This document shows, piece by piece, positions 1 to 10,411 of a stretch of DNA of 64,000 nt. Made by a program: the position numbers and the translations under genes. Position 1 is the first letter of the stretch, and the number at the start of each line of letters is the position of its first letter. The notes below the pieces were generated by a model. It was given only the letters and a program-made list of their open reading frames with translations, made no database searches and was not told the origin of the DNA. Where the stretch lies: assembly GCA_024811115.1 (NCBI GenBank), contig JAKOGH010000690.1, positions 434,001-498,000 of the forward strand, in the 5' to 3' direction. This stretch comes from Terana coerulea (Eukaryota; Basidiomycota; Agaricomycetes; Polyporales; Phanerochaetaceae).

Positions 1-51
1 GCGTCGGCGGCCAGGAACCGCTCACTTCCGCGGCTCCTGATAGACTCTTCC

Positions 52-2618
52 ATGGACTATCGCAGCCCTTCGTCCTCCCTCTCCAGCCTGGCCTGCAGCA
101 GCCGCTCCGCCAGCATGAGCTCCTCCATGTACAGCCGCGCGAGCAACGCGACCGTGCTCGTGCGCTGCCTCTACGACTTTGAGGGCCTCGGGCGAGGAGC
201 AGATAAGCTTTCGTGGCGGAGATATTCTGGAGGTCATATACATGGACCAGTCGGTGGGTAGCACGCTCGTGACGTGATGATAGTTAACTGACATTGTGTA
301 GGGCTGGTGGGCTGCTCGCCGAGACGACGAGGACGGCGTGGGCTGGATCCCGGGGTCGTACGTGGAGCCCGTGTCAAGCGATAGTCTGGATGACCTGGGA
401 GCTTTCTCGGATATGTCGACCTCCAGCCAGGAGGAAAACCATATGTCGCACGAGGCGAATCTGTCCTCTATCCCATGGGACAAGCCCTTGGTCCTGTCTC
501 CGAACAAGGAAGACAGTGTCGAATGGGCTAGTACATATCAGAAGGCGAAGTACGCCACAGCCATATTCAATGAGGGGGACGGCCCGGACATCGTCGAAGT
601 AGAATTCCTGTCTCCCAACGGTACCGGGGCAGAGAACGGCTCCTCTTTCGCCGACCGACCACTGTCGCCCTCACCCAAAGATGTTGTTCCCTTCTCAGCA
701 CAGGAACCCCCATGGTCTCCAGACGACCTGATGAAGCTATGTCCCTCTTCTCCCTCCTTTGCACCACCCCTCCCTCCCACGCGGCATGCTGCATCGCCGG
801 GTCACATTCCATCAAATACACATTCAGTCCCGTCAACGTCACCGCACAGCGCAACTTGTCCCGCAAGAACACTTTCTCCTTACGTCCCCGATTCATACGA
901 GTACTGTCACCGAAGCTGCGCGCACAGACGGTTGCTCCGCCTTCAGGACGGGCTCTACTTCCGGCCGCTCTCCGTGCTGCTCGAGACGTCTACCGCGCAC
1001 ACCCAGACGGCGGATAGTCCGATCGAGGAAGACGAAGCCAGGTCGCGTACCTCCAGTACTCTCGGCAGGGTCGATAAAGTAAGGCAGTTAACCGGAGATG
1101 ACATCGCACAAGCTGTCCATGCAGCCAAAATCGCTCAGGCCTTATGTCCCTGGTACCTGCGTCCCATCGCCGGCGACGACGAAATTAAGTTAGACTTTGA
1201 CGGGACCGTCGTGTGTGGCACCCTCCCCGCCCTGGTAGAAAGCCTCTGCTCGGAACCTCTACGTAAGTGCCACACCCACCAGCTACCCGCGATGGTTACC
1301 TTACATCTGCGGTTCGATAGATCCTTCCCATGATGTCCCATATCGCCACGCGTTCTTTTCCACCTTCCGGACCCTCGGCAGCGCGGAAACCATCTTTAAC
1401 CTCCTGCTCCAGCAGCATGATCAGGAACAGCCTATGGGTCTCACGGGGGCGGAGGCGGACGACTGGCGGACAAAGCGACTGTATCCGACGCAGCGTCGTG
1501 TCCTCTCAGTATTCATGACATGGCTGGTGGATCACAGGATGATAGAGGATGATCCGACCATTGCGCAACGCCTGCAAACCTTCCTTGTTGAAATCGTGGG
1601 TCCGGCGGAGCATGCCACGGCCGCCAGGGAAGCTCTGAAGACACTTGAGCGTTTGGTACGTGCAGCGCCTGCATTCTTACTTGTGCTATGTTGAGACATG
1701 GTGCCAGACCTTCGCTGTGCCCGTCGCCCCGTCCTCCGCCGGTAAGCCGCACAAACGCAAGAAGAGCAAGGACTCGAAGCATGAGCTTCTGCGGATAGAC
1801 CCCGCTATTCTCGCTGAGAACCTTTGCCTGTACGAGCACGCATTCTACAGCAAAATGAGGCGACAGGAATGTCTCGATTGGATCCGCCACAGAACCGCCG
1901 AGCGTGTGCCCAACCTCCTCCTCTATTGTAATCTTCACGACCAGGTGGCTGCTTGGGTCAAGCGTAGTATTCTCTGGACTGAGAGCTTGAGCCGGAGAGC
2001 CGACCTGCTTGGCTTCTGGATCAAAGTCGCCGAGGTGAGTCTGCACACACACATACAAGCCAATCAAGCAAAATCCTGATGGTCTGCCCAGAAATGCCGT
2101 GCGATGCACAACTATTCCTCCATGAGCGCGATCGTCACGGCGCTGTCCAGCAGCGTGGTGTCCCGGCTGCACTTGACCTGGGCCCACGCCGGCAAGTCCG
2201 CGCACCTCGACGCGCTCGTGCGCCTGAACGACCCCGCGGGGAACTTCGCAGCCTTCCGGCAAACGCAGCGGGCCGTGCAGGGGCCCTGTGTGCCGTTCGT
2301 CGGCGGGTATCTCACGGACGTGCTGCACATCAACGACCAGTACCCCGACGGCAGCGTGCGCACCGGCGACGGGACGCAGCCGCTGTTCAGCTTCGTCAAG
2401 CGGCGCCGGTGGACAGGCGTCCTCGATGCGATATTTCTGCACCATGGGAAGTTCTATGAATATTCTCAGGACCCGACGGCGATGCAGGTGTTGGAGCTGC
2501 ACGTTGCATCCGCATCCGCCATTGACCAGGCCACTGTCTGGGCAAAAGCGTCGAGATCCAGCATGCGGAGCGGGCTAGTACTGACATGCGGAGGGGGCTT
2601 GAGACTGCCGGGTTCTAA
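52..2618 (+). CDS. CDC25: Ras guanine nucleotide exchange factor, Cdc25 type, with N-terminal SH3
   Basis: Activates Ras by GDP/GTP exchange at the membrane, upstream of cAMP/MAPK signalling (family knowledge). Exons 52-253, 302-1262, 1321-1655, 1696-2034 and 2092-2618. An SH3 domain (about residues 34-92: CLYDFE, a GWW motif, then WIPGSYVEPV) is followed by a Ser/Pro linker, a RasGEF_N domain (about 345-480, with FFSTFRTLGSAETIFN) and the catalytic RasGEF domain (about 528-770, including LLYCNLHDQVAAWV and FVGGYLTDVLHINDQYP). Two frame breaks are visible. One extra G at 183-185 splits the SH3. One missing A at 2544-2547 hides the usual family C-terminus, which ends in RRGLETAGF and a stop at 2616-2618. 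With both corrected the CDS is 787 residues and in frame throughout. It converges on the Rab5 gene with a gap of about 250 nt. Confidence 0.9.
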
Positions 2619-2872
2619 CTTACTTACTCTTCATTTTGGGGACTCTTGGGGATTAATATTGTAAATGTAATGAATCGTATATCCACTGCTTGTATCTCTG
2701 TCCTACCATGCGCACAGGAGTAATGAACAATGAACTGCATAAGAACTGTTAGTCCGGGACGAAGAAAATCTAGTGCACATAGAAGGATATAAAATACAAC
2801 GGAAGAGAACCATATGGACATGATCGAATCAAGAAAGTGTGGGGATAAAAGGGGGAAACGCTAGCAGGGGTA

Positions 2873-3894
2873 TCAGCAGTTGCAAGGCTCGTTCTGGCCA
2901 TTTGCAGCGTTTGCCTGCTTGTTAAGGTCGACTCCAGTACGGGCCGCTGCGCCACTGCGGCCTCCAGCAGCCCGCGCAGATGGTGGTGCATTCTTCGGGA
3001 GCTTCTTGGCTGTACAGAATACGTTGAGAATCATATTAATGTCGTCGTCCCGAAGACACAACTCACCAATGTCTGTGAAGATTTCGGTCACACCCTCACC
3101 GCTCTTGGCACTAGTCTCTGCCCACAAGAGCCCCTCTTCCTCTGCATACTTCTTGGCTTCCTCCTGGGATACCTGTCTCCGGGCAGCCAGATCGGACTTG
3201 TTGCCGCAAAGAGCAATGATGATCGAAGGGTCAGCCTGTCGCTGTAGTTCTCGTATCCACGACCGCGCCTTCTCCAATGAGGCAGTTTGGGTGATGTCAT
3301 ACACAACGACGGCACAGTTGGCATTGCGGTAGTACATAGGTGCCTTGGGAGGTAACCGTCAGGTCTGGCGTGATATGATAGCTAGTAGGGGAAAAGCGTA
3401 CCAGGGACTAGAAAGGCAAACTAGGTGAGTGCGGCCATAGATGTCTCAGTGGGCTGACACATACCTTGTACCGTTCTTGGCCAGCGGTATCCCTTGAATC
3501 GCTTGAGCATGACACTTACATGTCGAGAATGGAATGAGCTCACCATATCTCGAACTTCACACTGGTTCCTTCCTCCAAAGCGACCGTTTGGGTCAGGAAC
3601 GCAGCTGCAAGGACCCGTTTATTAAGGGATACAAAGAGACACTACTCGCGCGAAGCACTCACCGCCGATAGTACTCTCCCGATAGTCATCGAACTGGTCC
3701 TTCACGAAACGCAAGACCAGACTTTGGGACTATCCGTTCAGTATTACTGCGTAGTGGTGTAAGCGCAGTCTGCGTACCTTGATTTACCAACCGCGGATTC
3801 GCCTATCGCCAACGTGTCAGCACAGAACAAGTGGTAGGGACAATCGAAAGAGCTGACCCAAAAGCACAAGCTTGAACTGGAATTGTTTCGACAT
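2873..3894 (-). CDS. YPT5: Rab5-family small GTPase (Ypt5/Vps21)
   Basis: Early-endosome GTPase controlling endosome fusion and vacuolar sorting. Eight exons on the minus strand: 3894-3858, 3802-3778, 3721-3663, 3604-3544, 3492-3465, 3407-3402, 3343-3067 and 3009-2873. Their total is 630 nt (209 residues), a clean multiple of three with no indel. Visible motifs are the P-loop GESAVGKSS, WDTAGQERYK, NKSD, the ETSAKSG G5 box, and a C-terminal CNC for double geranylgeranylation. Exon 6 is only 6 nt and encodes the Ser-Leu of the conserved YKSLAPMYYRNA stretch. The intron at 3066-3010 is 57 nt and free of stops, so a gene caller could retain it wrongly. It is divergent from the Mei2-like gene. 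Confidence 0.93.
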
Positions 3895-4285
3895 GGAGGT
3901 AGAGTAGAGAGACTCGAGTTGCGTGCTGGAGTCCTCGCGCAGTGGCAGGGCTGTGATGCCACCTGGTGGAGGCGCCAACCGGGCGTCGTGCGCCACGCGA
4001 ATGCCACGTGGTCGGTACCTCGCACTTCTTCCTTGCCCGACCCGAAAAATTGATTGCGTATCTCTCTGCTCAACCACCACGATTTCGTTCGTTCCGTCCG
4101 ACCGTCTCCGTCTGCAGCATAAGTTGAGGTCGCTGCCCCGTCGAGACCATTTCCCCCCTGGTTGGCGCCACTTCGCATCGAGTTTTACCTGAATCCCGAG
4201 CCGTGCAACCACATCATTGAGCCCGTCAGTTTCACACAGTCCTCGTCGGCCAGCGAAGCAAGAAAGTCCAAGACAGTGAACAGAA
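3895..4285. promoter_or_regulatory. Divergent promoter region between Rab5 and Mei2-like genes
   Basis: A 391 nt gap between two divergent start codons, with no coding signal of its own. It should hold both promoters and 5' UTRs. I see no obvious TATA box in it. Confidence 0.5.
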
Positions 4286-7197
4286 ATGAATAGACATCAT
4301 CCCTACGGGGGCTACGACACCCGGAGAGGAGGACCTCCCAACAACGGTTTCAGCCCCGACCGCCCCCACCGGTTTGGGGACAGGGGCGGGGGTCCCTCTC
4401 GGGGAAGAGGGGGCTTCCGCGGGGGTCGAGGCGGCACAGGAGGTACCTACGGAGGCTACGGTGGCGGTGGTGCCGCCTACGATCAAGGCCCCCGCAAGGC
4501 GACATGGGGGCTACAATAGCTACGAGTCTGGGCCTCCGCAAGATGGCTACTATCAGAATGGCAGTTATGGAATGCCTGACGAGTATGGACCCCCAGACAG
4601 TCAACAAGATTACGGTCAGGAATACGGCAACTACGAAGGTGCGCTAAAAGTCATGTCACAGTTTTAAGTTACTAGGCAGACAGCCGTGTGGTTCATGAGG
4701 ATTCAGGCACATCTACTCAGCTCGCGCGCGGTGAATCGAGCTTGTCTACCTCAGAGAGCATCTCGGCGTGAGCTGGTCAACGGTACAGAGCATCTTAGGT
4801 TCTCCGGCGTCATCAGCAACCTTCGCTGGGTGTGTTCAAGGCTCCTCGTGCACCACGGCCTGTGTACACCGCTGTGCTACGTCAATTCCTGGTTTTATGG
4901 TCGCCCTTGTGGGTCGAAAGTACATTCTCACGTATCGATTGTTCTGTCAGACGGTCCTGGCAACTACGGACATGGTGGCTTCGGACGAGGTGGCAAACGT
5001 GGTGGCGGCGCAGGCGGCAACGGTCCCCGACGCGAGAGAGATGACAAGGTGCACGACTCGATTATTGAAGAGCGAATTCAGCGAGAGCGTCCTTGCCGCA
5101 CCTTATTTATCCGCAACGTTAAGGCGAGTGTCACCTCTAAGCGAATTTGATCGTTCGAAGCAGGAAATTAAATGGGTATCGTGATAAACGTGGCTAACTG
5201 GACATGTTCACAGTATGAGACACCGAGTGAGGACGTGCGTCGCTTGTTCGAAGAACATGGCGAGATAAAGACTTTCTTTGATCTCATCGCCAACCGTGGA
5301 ATGGTCTTCGTTACCTACGTGAGTTCCCGAACTCCAAAAATCACTCAGAACACTCATGAATGGTCAGTTTGACTTGCGTGCAGCAGAACGGGCCAGAGAA
5401 CGGCTACAGGGCTCAGAAATTAGCGGGCGCCCGGTTGGTAGAACTTCACATTGAAGTGCTTTGCTATATGCTGATCGAGACTTAGATTGACGTCCATTAC
5501 TCTCTGCCCCGTGACGACCACAATCAACGAGGAGTAGATAAAGAGAAGAGTCAGGTATGTCTACTTTTCGACTGTATTCTACTTCGGACCTGGCTAACGG
5601 TTTGTGTGCAGCAACTCCAAGGCACGCTTCTCGTAACACTGCGCAACTCGGCATCAGGACAACCCATCGACACCAACGAGGTACGTAGGAAGTTCACACA
5701 GTTTGGAGACGTCAAGGACGTCCAGCCTGCCGGTGAAAGAGAAGAGTAAGTGAAGAAAAGTAATCCCTTCAGGAATAAAAGAGGACTGACTTCATTTTCA
5801 AGCCAACGATATGTCGAGTTCTATGACACACGGGTACGTTAGTAAGCCGTTTCGACGGTAGTGCGTGCTGCTCATGTGCATTTTAAGGCCAGTGAGGAGG
5901 CACATGACCGTCTTCGCCATCAAGGTTTGCAAGACGGCGTCATGGACATAGCATTCGCGTCCGATTCTGACGACCCGCAGTTCCAGTCACCGCCGTACGT
6001 GTGCGAGTCTCACCAGTGAGGACTTTTTCTCATCAATTTTGTCAAGCAGAAGAGGTGGAGGTTTCGATCGCAACCACAATCGTGATTGGAATGACCATGG
6101 TCATCAAAATCATACCCAGCACAAGAGAGGGGCTGGACATCGAGGCCGTGGGCGTGGTCGAGGTGGATGGAGTGGCGGTGGCGGTGGAGGCGGCGGCGGC
6201 GGCGGTGGTGGTGGTGGTGGTGGAAGTGATGACTGGGAGAGACGGGGAGATGGTGACTGGGGCCATGACCGCGACCGCAAACCTTATAACGACGGTTACA
6301 GTAGAGGCGGAGGTCGCGGTGGAGGTCGTGGTGGAGGTCATGGTGGAGGCTTCAACGATCGGTATGATAACAGGGGTCCAGGGGGTCCAGGACCCGCCGC
6401 AGGAGGCTACGGAGGACCGCCCCTCCACCGCCATTGGCACCTATGGGGCCGCCAGGTGGCTATGGAGGACCTCCGCCACCAATGCCGCCGCCCACTGCGT
6501 ATACCCAATCAGCACCAGCGGCCGTACTGGTAAGGCTTTCTTTGGTATACTCATCCACCTCATCTGAACCCCGGTTCTTTGTAGCCACCAGATGACCGAC
6601 TAGAACAAGCCAAGAAGGTGCAGCAGGTCTGTCACTGCTGTTTACTTCTACCGTGCAAGTGTTAAACAAAATTCGGTTTTAGCTGTTAGCCGCGTTGAAG
6701 CAACCTGGTCAAGGTGGCGGTGCCCCGCCAGTTGTCGCTCCTCCAGGCAGACCGCAACCCCCAGCTCAGCCTCCAATGCCCCCAGCACCGGGTCCGGCGC
6801 CTTACTATGGAGCGCCTCCGCCCCCAATGCAAGGCGGATACCCAGGTGCGGTGCCACCACCTGGTTCAGGTCATAATCCGTACTCTGCACCGCCGCCTCC
6901 TGGTGGTCATGCACCTCCCTCACGCGAGTGGGGTACCTAACTTGCCTCCTAACATCATGTCGCTATTCGGTCAGGGCCAGGGCCTATCACACCAGCCCAC
7001 ACCTCCGCCCGCTATGCCTCAGAACACTTATAGTATGCCCCCACCAACAGCAGCTTCTCCGCCTGCCCTCAGCGCTGTGCCGCCCAATGGTCAGCAAGGG
7101 TATGCGCAATTAATGGCTTACCTCGTAAGTGCTTGCTGTTCCATAGCACTAAACAGCTACTTACAAACCCTTTCAGTCCTCACAGAAAAGAACTTAG
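4286..7197 (+). CDS. Mei2-like RNA-binding protein with two RRMs and Gly/Pro-rich tails
   Basis: Twelve exons: 4286-4638, 4951-5123, 5214-5318, 5368-5433, 5486-5554, 5612-5745, 5803-5833, 5888-5994, 6050-6529, 6585-6626, 6683-7124 and 7177-7197. An RGG/GGY-rich N-terminus precedes RRM1 (about residues 162-240: RTLFIRNVKYETP, then GMVFVTYFDLRAAERA and SGRPIDVHYSLPRDD) and RRM2 (about 257-345: GTLLVTLRN, FTQFGDVKDV, QRYVEFYDTRASEEA). This RRM pair and its spacing match RRM1/RRM2 of the Mei2 family. The C-terminus is Gly-rich, with about 17 consecutive Gly, then Pro-rich, ending SSQKRT. I see no third C-terminal Mei2 RRM. Frame breaks: extra G at 4506-4510, missing C at 6420-6423, extra G at 6930-6933. 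Corrected length is 673 residues. The intron at 5124-5213 begins GC, and the intron at 4639-4950 is unusually long (312 nt). Confidence 0.8.
6173..6223 (+). repeat. GGN trinucleotide repeat encoding poly-glycine
   Basis: A run of GGC/GGT/GGA codons inside exon 9 of the Mei2-like gene encodes about 17 consecutive glycines. It is a slippage-prone microsatellite in a low-complexity RNA-binding tail. Confidence 0.8.
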
Positions 7198-7538
7198 TAG
7201 AGGTGTGCCATCGTGCTACGACGATTACTTATGTTGCCGTATTGGACTATGACAGTTCTCCAGGGTAGCTGTCACGCATATATATATTCCTTATTTTGCA
7301 TTTTGAAATACTTATGGGTGTAGCTGTCTCTGCATGCATTACATTGTTATCGGCCGATCTCCATATATGTCTTGCCCATCGTCCGTACTTTATGTCGTGA
7401 GGCCATGAGTCATGACGACATTATGCACCTGGTGAACGTCGGTTCTTGGCGCTTAACTGTACTAGACGTTCCTGCTCTTTAACTACATCTAGGACTACCT
7501 GCCATTCAAGAGTGTCGGACGCGGAGGATCGCTGCCTG
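7198..7538. other. Intergenic, 3' UTR of Mei2-like gene and promoter of LAMTOR2-like gene
   Basis: I see no gene here. AT-rich stretches around 7278-7300 and 7360-7375 fit a 3' end. The upstream edge of the next gene is GC-poor relative to coding sequence. Confidence 0.4.
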
Positions 7539-8120
7539 ATGCTCAACCTCACAAATCTTCGCATTCTGCTTTCGCAATTAGTGGGCCCATCCGCGTTGCA
7601 CACAGCCGTGCTCTTCACGCCGGAAGGACAACTGGTGTCCTTTGTAGCGGACCCCGCCCAGGTCGAAGGATGAAATACGCGTTATAGTTGGGCTCGGTGG
7701 AGAGATATGGTCTGAAACGAAAGACCATGGTATAGGGATGGTCGATAGCGAGGTATGCACGTTCCTTGTGCTCGGCCTTCGACAGACTGACTTCCATACC
7801 CGAATGTATTGTAGATTGGCCGACTTCTTATACTACCTATCGACCCGAGGCAGAAGGACATGGAGGACCACGAGAACCCAGATGAAGATGAAGAACCGCT
7901 CTTGATCCTTGCGCTCAATGCTTACGACTCCGTGAGCTGGAAAACCTTGGAGGCCAAGGTATGCTTACGAACAGTAATCGCGTTCTGTACTCAAAATCAC
8001 TTCTTTCAATAGGCGAGACAGCTAGCTGAACACCTCTCAAAGCCAGTCACAGAGCTTCGCCATAAATTGGCCACCGCTCCGTCATCCCCCATAACCAGTC
8101 CTCAACGAGGAGGCCGTTGA
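7539..8120 (+). CDS. Roadblock/LC7 protein, LAMTOR2 (p14)-like Ragulator subunit
   Basis: Exons 7539-7752, 7815-7958 and 8013-8120. Roadblock-fold proteins of this type scaffold Rag GTPases on the lysosome or vacuole for TORC1 signalling (family knowledge). The predicted order MLNLTNLRILLSQ, then a TAVLFTPEGQLVSF strand pair, GEIWSETKDHG, GRLLILP and a final helix KARQLAEHLSKPVTELR parallels LAMTOR2 from end to end. There is one frame break: an extra C in the CCC at 7657-7659. Without it the reading ADPARSKDEIR continues, and the total becomes 465 nt (154 residues). Compared with animal LAMTOR2 it carries an acidic insert (DEDEE region) before the last strand. The paralogous MglB-like or dynein light-chain Roadblock proteins are the alternative. 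Confidence 0.72.
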
Positions 8121-8546
8121 ACTTCCCCTCATCTTTCGCACCTCTCCGCCTGTTTCCTCGGCACATAAGCAGCAAACGTTGCACTTCTACCTGCCTTTCG
8201 GCAAACATCTTGATACCCACGGACAATCTCTTTTGGATTTCTACTGCAGCTTCACATCGTTCCGATATACCCAAACTTGTAGCATAGGTTGCCTCGGGCA
8301 TCAAATAACACATCGTAGCCGTCTTCCTCACATACCAGACATCCCTCACGCTCTCTGCAAACTGCGCTGTGCGCAGTGCGTGCATAATGGTCTGTCTGTG
8401 AATTTCGCGTCGGAAAGCGTCGAGTAGCCGATCGAAGGCAAGCGCTCGCGGTGACCTCAGTCAGTTCGAAACCTCTTCGCGGTCGACCACCTCAACCTCA
8501 TCTATACTCTTCGAGTCCGCCGTCGCTCATAGCGTCCTTGCTGGTC
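8121..8546. other. Intergenic, promoter side of COQ1
   Basis: Holds the LAMTOR2-like 3' end and the COQ1 upstream region. The COQ1 reading frame stays open back to about 8451 but has no ATG before 8547, so I place the start at 8547. I see nothing else. Confidence 0.4.
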
Positions 8547-10123
8547 ATGCGACGATGGTCTGTCTCTGCGGCACGCGTTGCTCGGCAAAGTAGCTCTCGC
8601 GGCGGCTTGTCCTCACCTGCACATTCCGGTGTCACGCGAACCGCCCGAAAATCCTACAGTGCGCAAGCTGCAGCTCAGACACGTCCGGCCAAGACTCTGC
8701 CAACGCAAGTGGACGGAGATGTTGCAGCTGCCCCATCTGCCGCGAGAAAGTCGCGTCCGGACCCTCATTCGCTCGTGGCTCCTCAGCTTAGTCGACTCCA
8801 GGAGACATTAATCCAGCTATTAGGGTCCTCACATCCGTCTCTCACAGAGATCGCCAAATACTACTTCCTACACCCGTCAAAACAACTACGACCGCTCTTG
8901 GTTCTCCTGTTTGCGCAGGCTACGAATGGACTTGGGGGCAGGTGGCAGGAGAAGAAATGGGCGGCGGAATGCGAAGGGGCAGGAGGACGAACGGAGGAAT
9001 TGGACTGGCCATTGACTCGCCCTGACGTCCTGAACGACTTCAACCCCAGCATGCCGGACAACACCGCCTCCTTCTCAGCACCATTTTCGCTGCGACCCCC
9101 ACGATACCCACAACGCCATCCCACACCGCCCCCGTCGGCCGAGGCTGCGGATGCGATCCCGACGTTGGCAGCGGAACCCACGTTGCTCCCAACGCAGATA
9201 CGTCTCGCACAAATAGTGGAGATGATCCATGTCGCGTCTCTCCTCCACGACGATGTGATTGACCGGTCGCCGCTGCGACGGGGCGCGCCATCCGCACCTG
9301 CAGCGTTCGGGAACAAGCTCTCGGTCCTGGCTGGCGATTTCTTGCTCGGTCGCACGAGCGCAGCCCTGTCCCGCCTGGGCGAGAGCGAGGTTGTAGAGCT
9401 CATCGCCAGTGTCATCGCCAACCTTGTGGAGGGAGAAATACTGCAGCTGAAAGCGATTCATGGGGAGGACTTGGGCATTGCCGGGGAGAGTCTCGTGAGA
9501 ACGAATGTGGGCCAGGATAACTGGAATATTTACCTGCAAAAGTCCTACCTGAAGACGGCCAGCTTGATGGCCAAAGGCGTTCGCGCTGCTGTTGTGCTCG
9601 GCGGGTGCAAGGAGGGTGAGGTGTGGAAGGAGGTAGCCTATGCGTACGGTCGCAACATCGGCCTCGCCTTCCAGGTGAGTGTTTGGGCATCCCTGTGGCA
9701 TGCCGCCGACACTCGCTCACGCTCGATACAATAGCTTGTGGACGACATCCTTGACTACGAATCTGGGGAAGCTGCGCTTGGGAAACCTGGCGGCGCTGAT
9801 CTGCAGCTGGGTCTTGCCACTGGACCTGCTCTGTTCGCCTGGGAGGAGCACCCAGAGATGGGACCTCTCATTGAGCGGAAGTTCTCCCAGCAAGGCGACG
9901 TCGAGCTTGTGAGCGACTCCATCGATATGACCTAGTCCATGTTGTCTAACTCCTTGTGCAGGCAAGAGACCTGGTACGCCGTTCATCAGGCGTCGAGCGT
10001 ACGCGAAAGCTGGCGATATCGTACGCCGAGAAGGCCAAGGAGGTGCTCGCTTTGCTGCCAGACAGTGATGCTAAGTCGGCACTAGAGGTGTTGACGGAGC
10101 GTGTGGTCAAACGGACATCTTGA
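8547..10123 (+). CDS. COQ1: Mitochondrial trans-polyprenyl diphosphate synthase (ubiquinone side chain)
   Basis: Exons 8547-9674, 9735-9908 and 9962-10123, total 1464 nt, in frame (487 residues). Makes the polyprenyl tail of ubiquinone from IPP and an allylic primer, in the mitochondrial matrix. The first ATG gives an Arg/Ser-rich presequence (MRRWSVSAARVARQSSSRGG). The first Asp-rich motif is LLHDDVID (about residue 233), followed by RRGAPSAPAAFGNKLSVLAGDFLL. The second is LVDDILDYE, right after the first intron (about residue 377). Between the early helices and the first Asp-rich motif lies a roughly 70-residue Pro/Ser-rich insert (about 150-215) absent from bacterial enzymes. No indel is seen. 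Confidence 0.93.
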
Positions 10124-10411
10124 CTGTTTAGAGGCATGATACACGGACAGTAATGCTAATACATCTCGCATCTCTCACTGCTATACCGCCTTCCGGGGAG
10201 ACATCAGCACCTGTGACCTCAATGGGGCCTCCGGTCCAATTATGGATTGGGAGGAATGGAAGTTTCCGGGGGCCTGTTTTCAGCTTGCCCAAAGCGATGG
10301 GAGACCCACGGTACCCTGGTTCGAAATCTCTGTCTTTTACCCCATCCTGACCGTCGCAGTCGCTCTCTTTTCCTTCGTTTCTCTCTTTTCTTATAGGTAT
10401 ATGCAAGTGTA

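Noticed and set aside
1513..2502. 329-residue minus-strand open frame
   Set aside because: Antisense shadow of the RasGEF catalytic domain, whose plus-strand reading is unmistakable.
52..2618. Ras GEF as a pseudogene because of two frame breaks
   Set aside because: Every domain is conserved up to the family C-terminus and the breaks are single bases in homopolymers, as in many other genes of the window.
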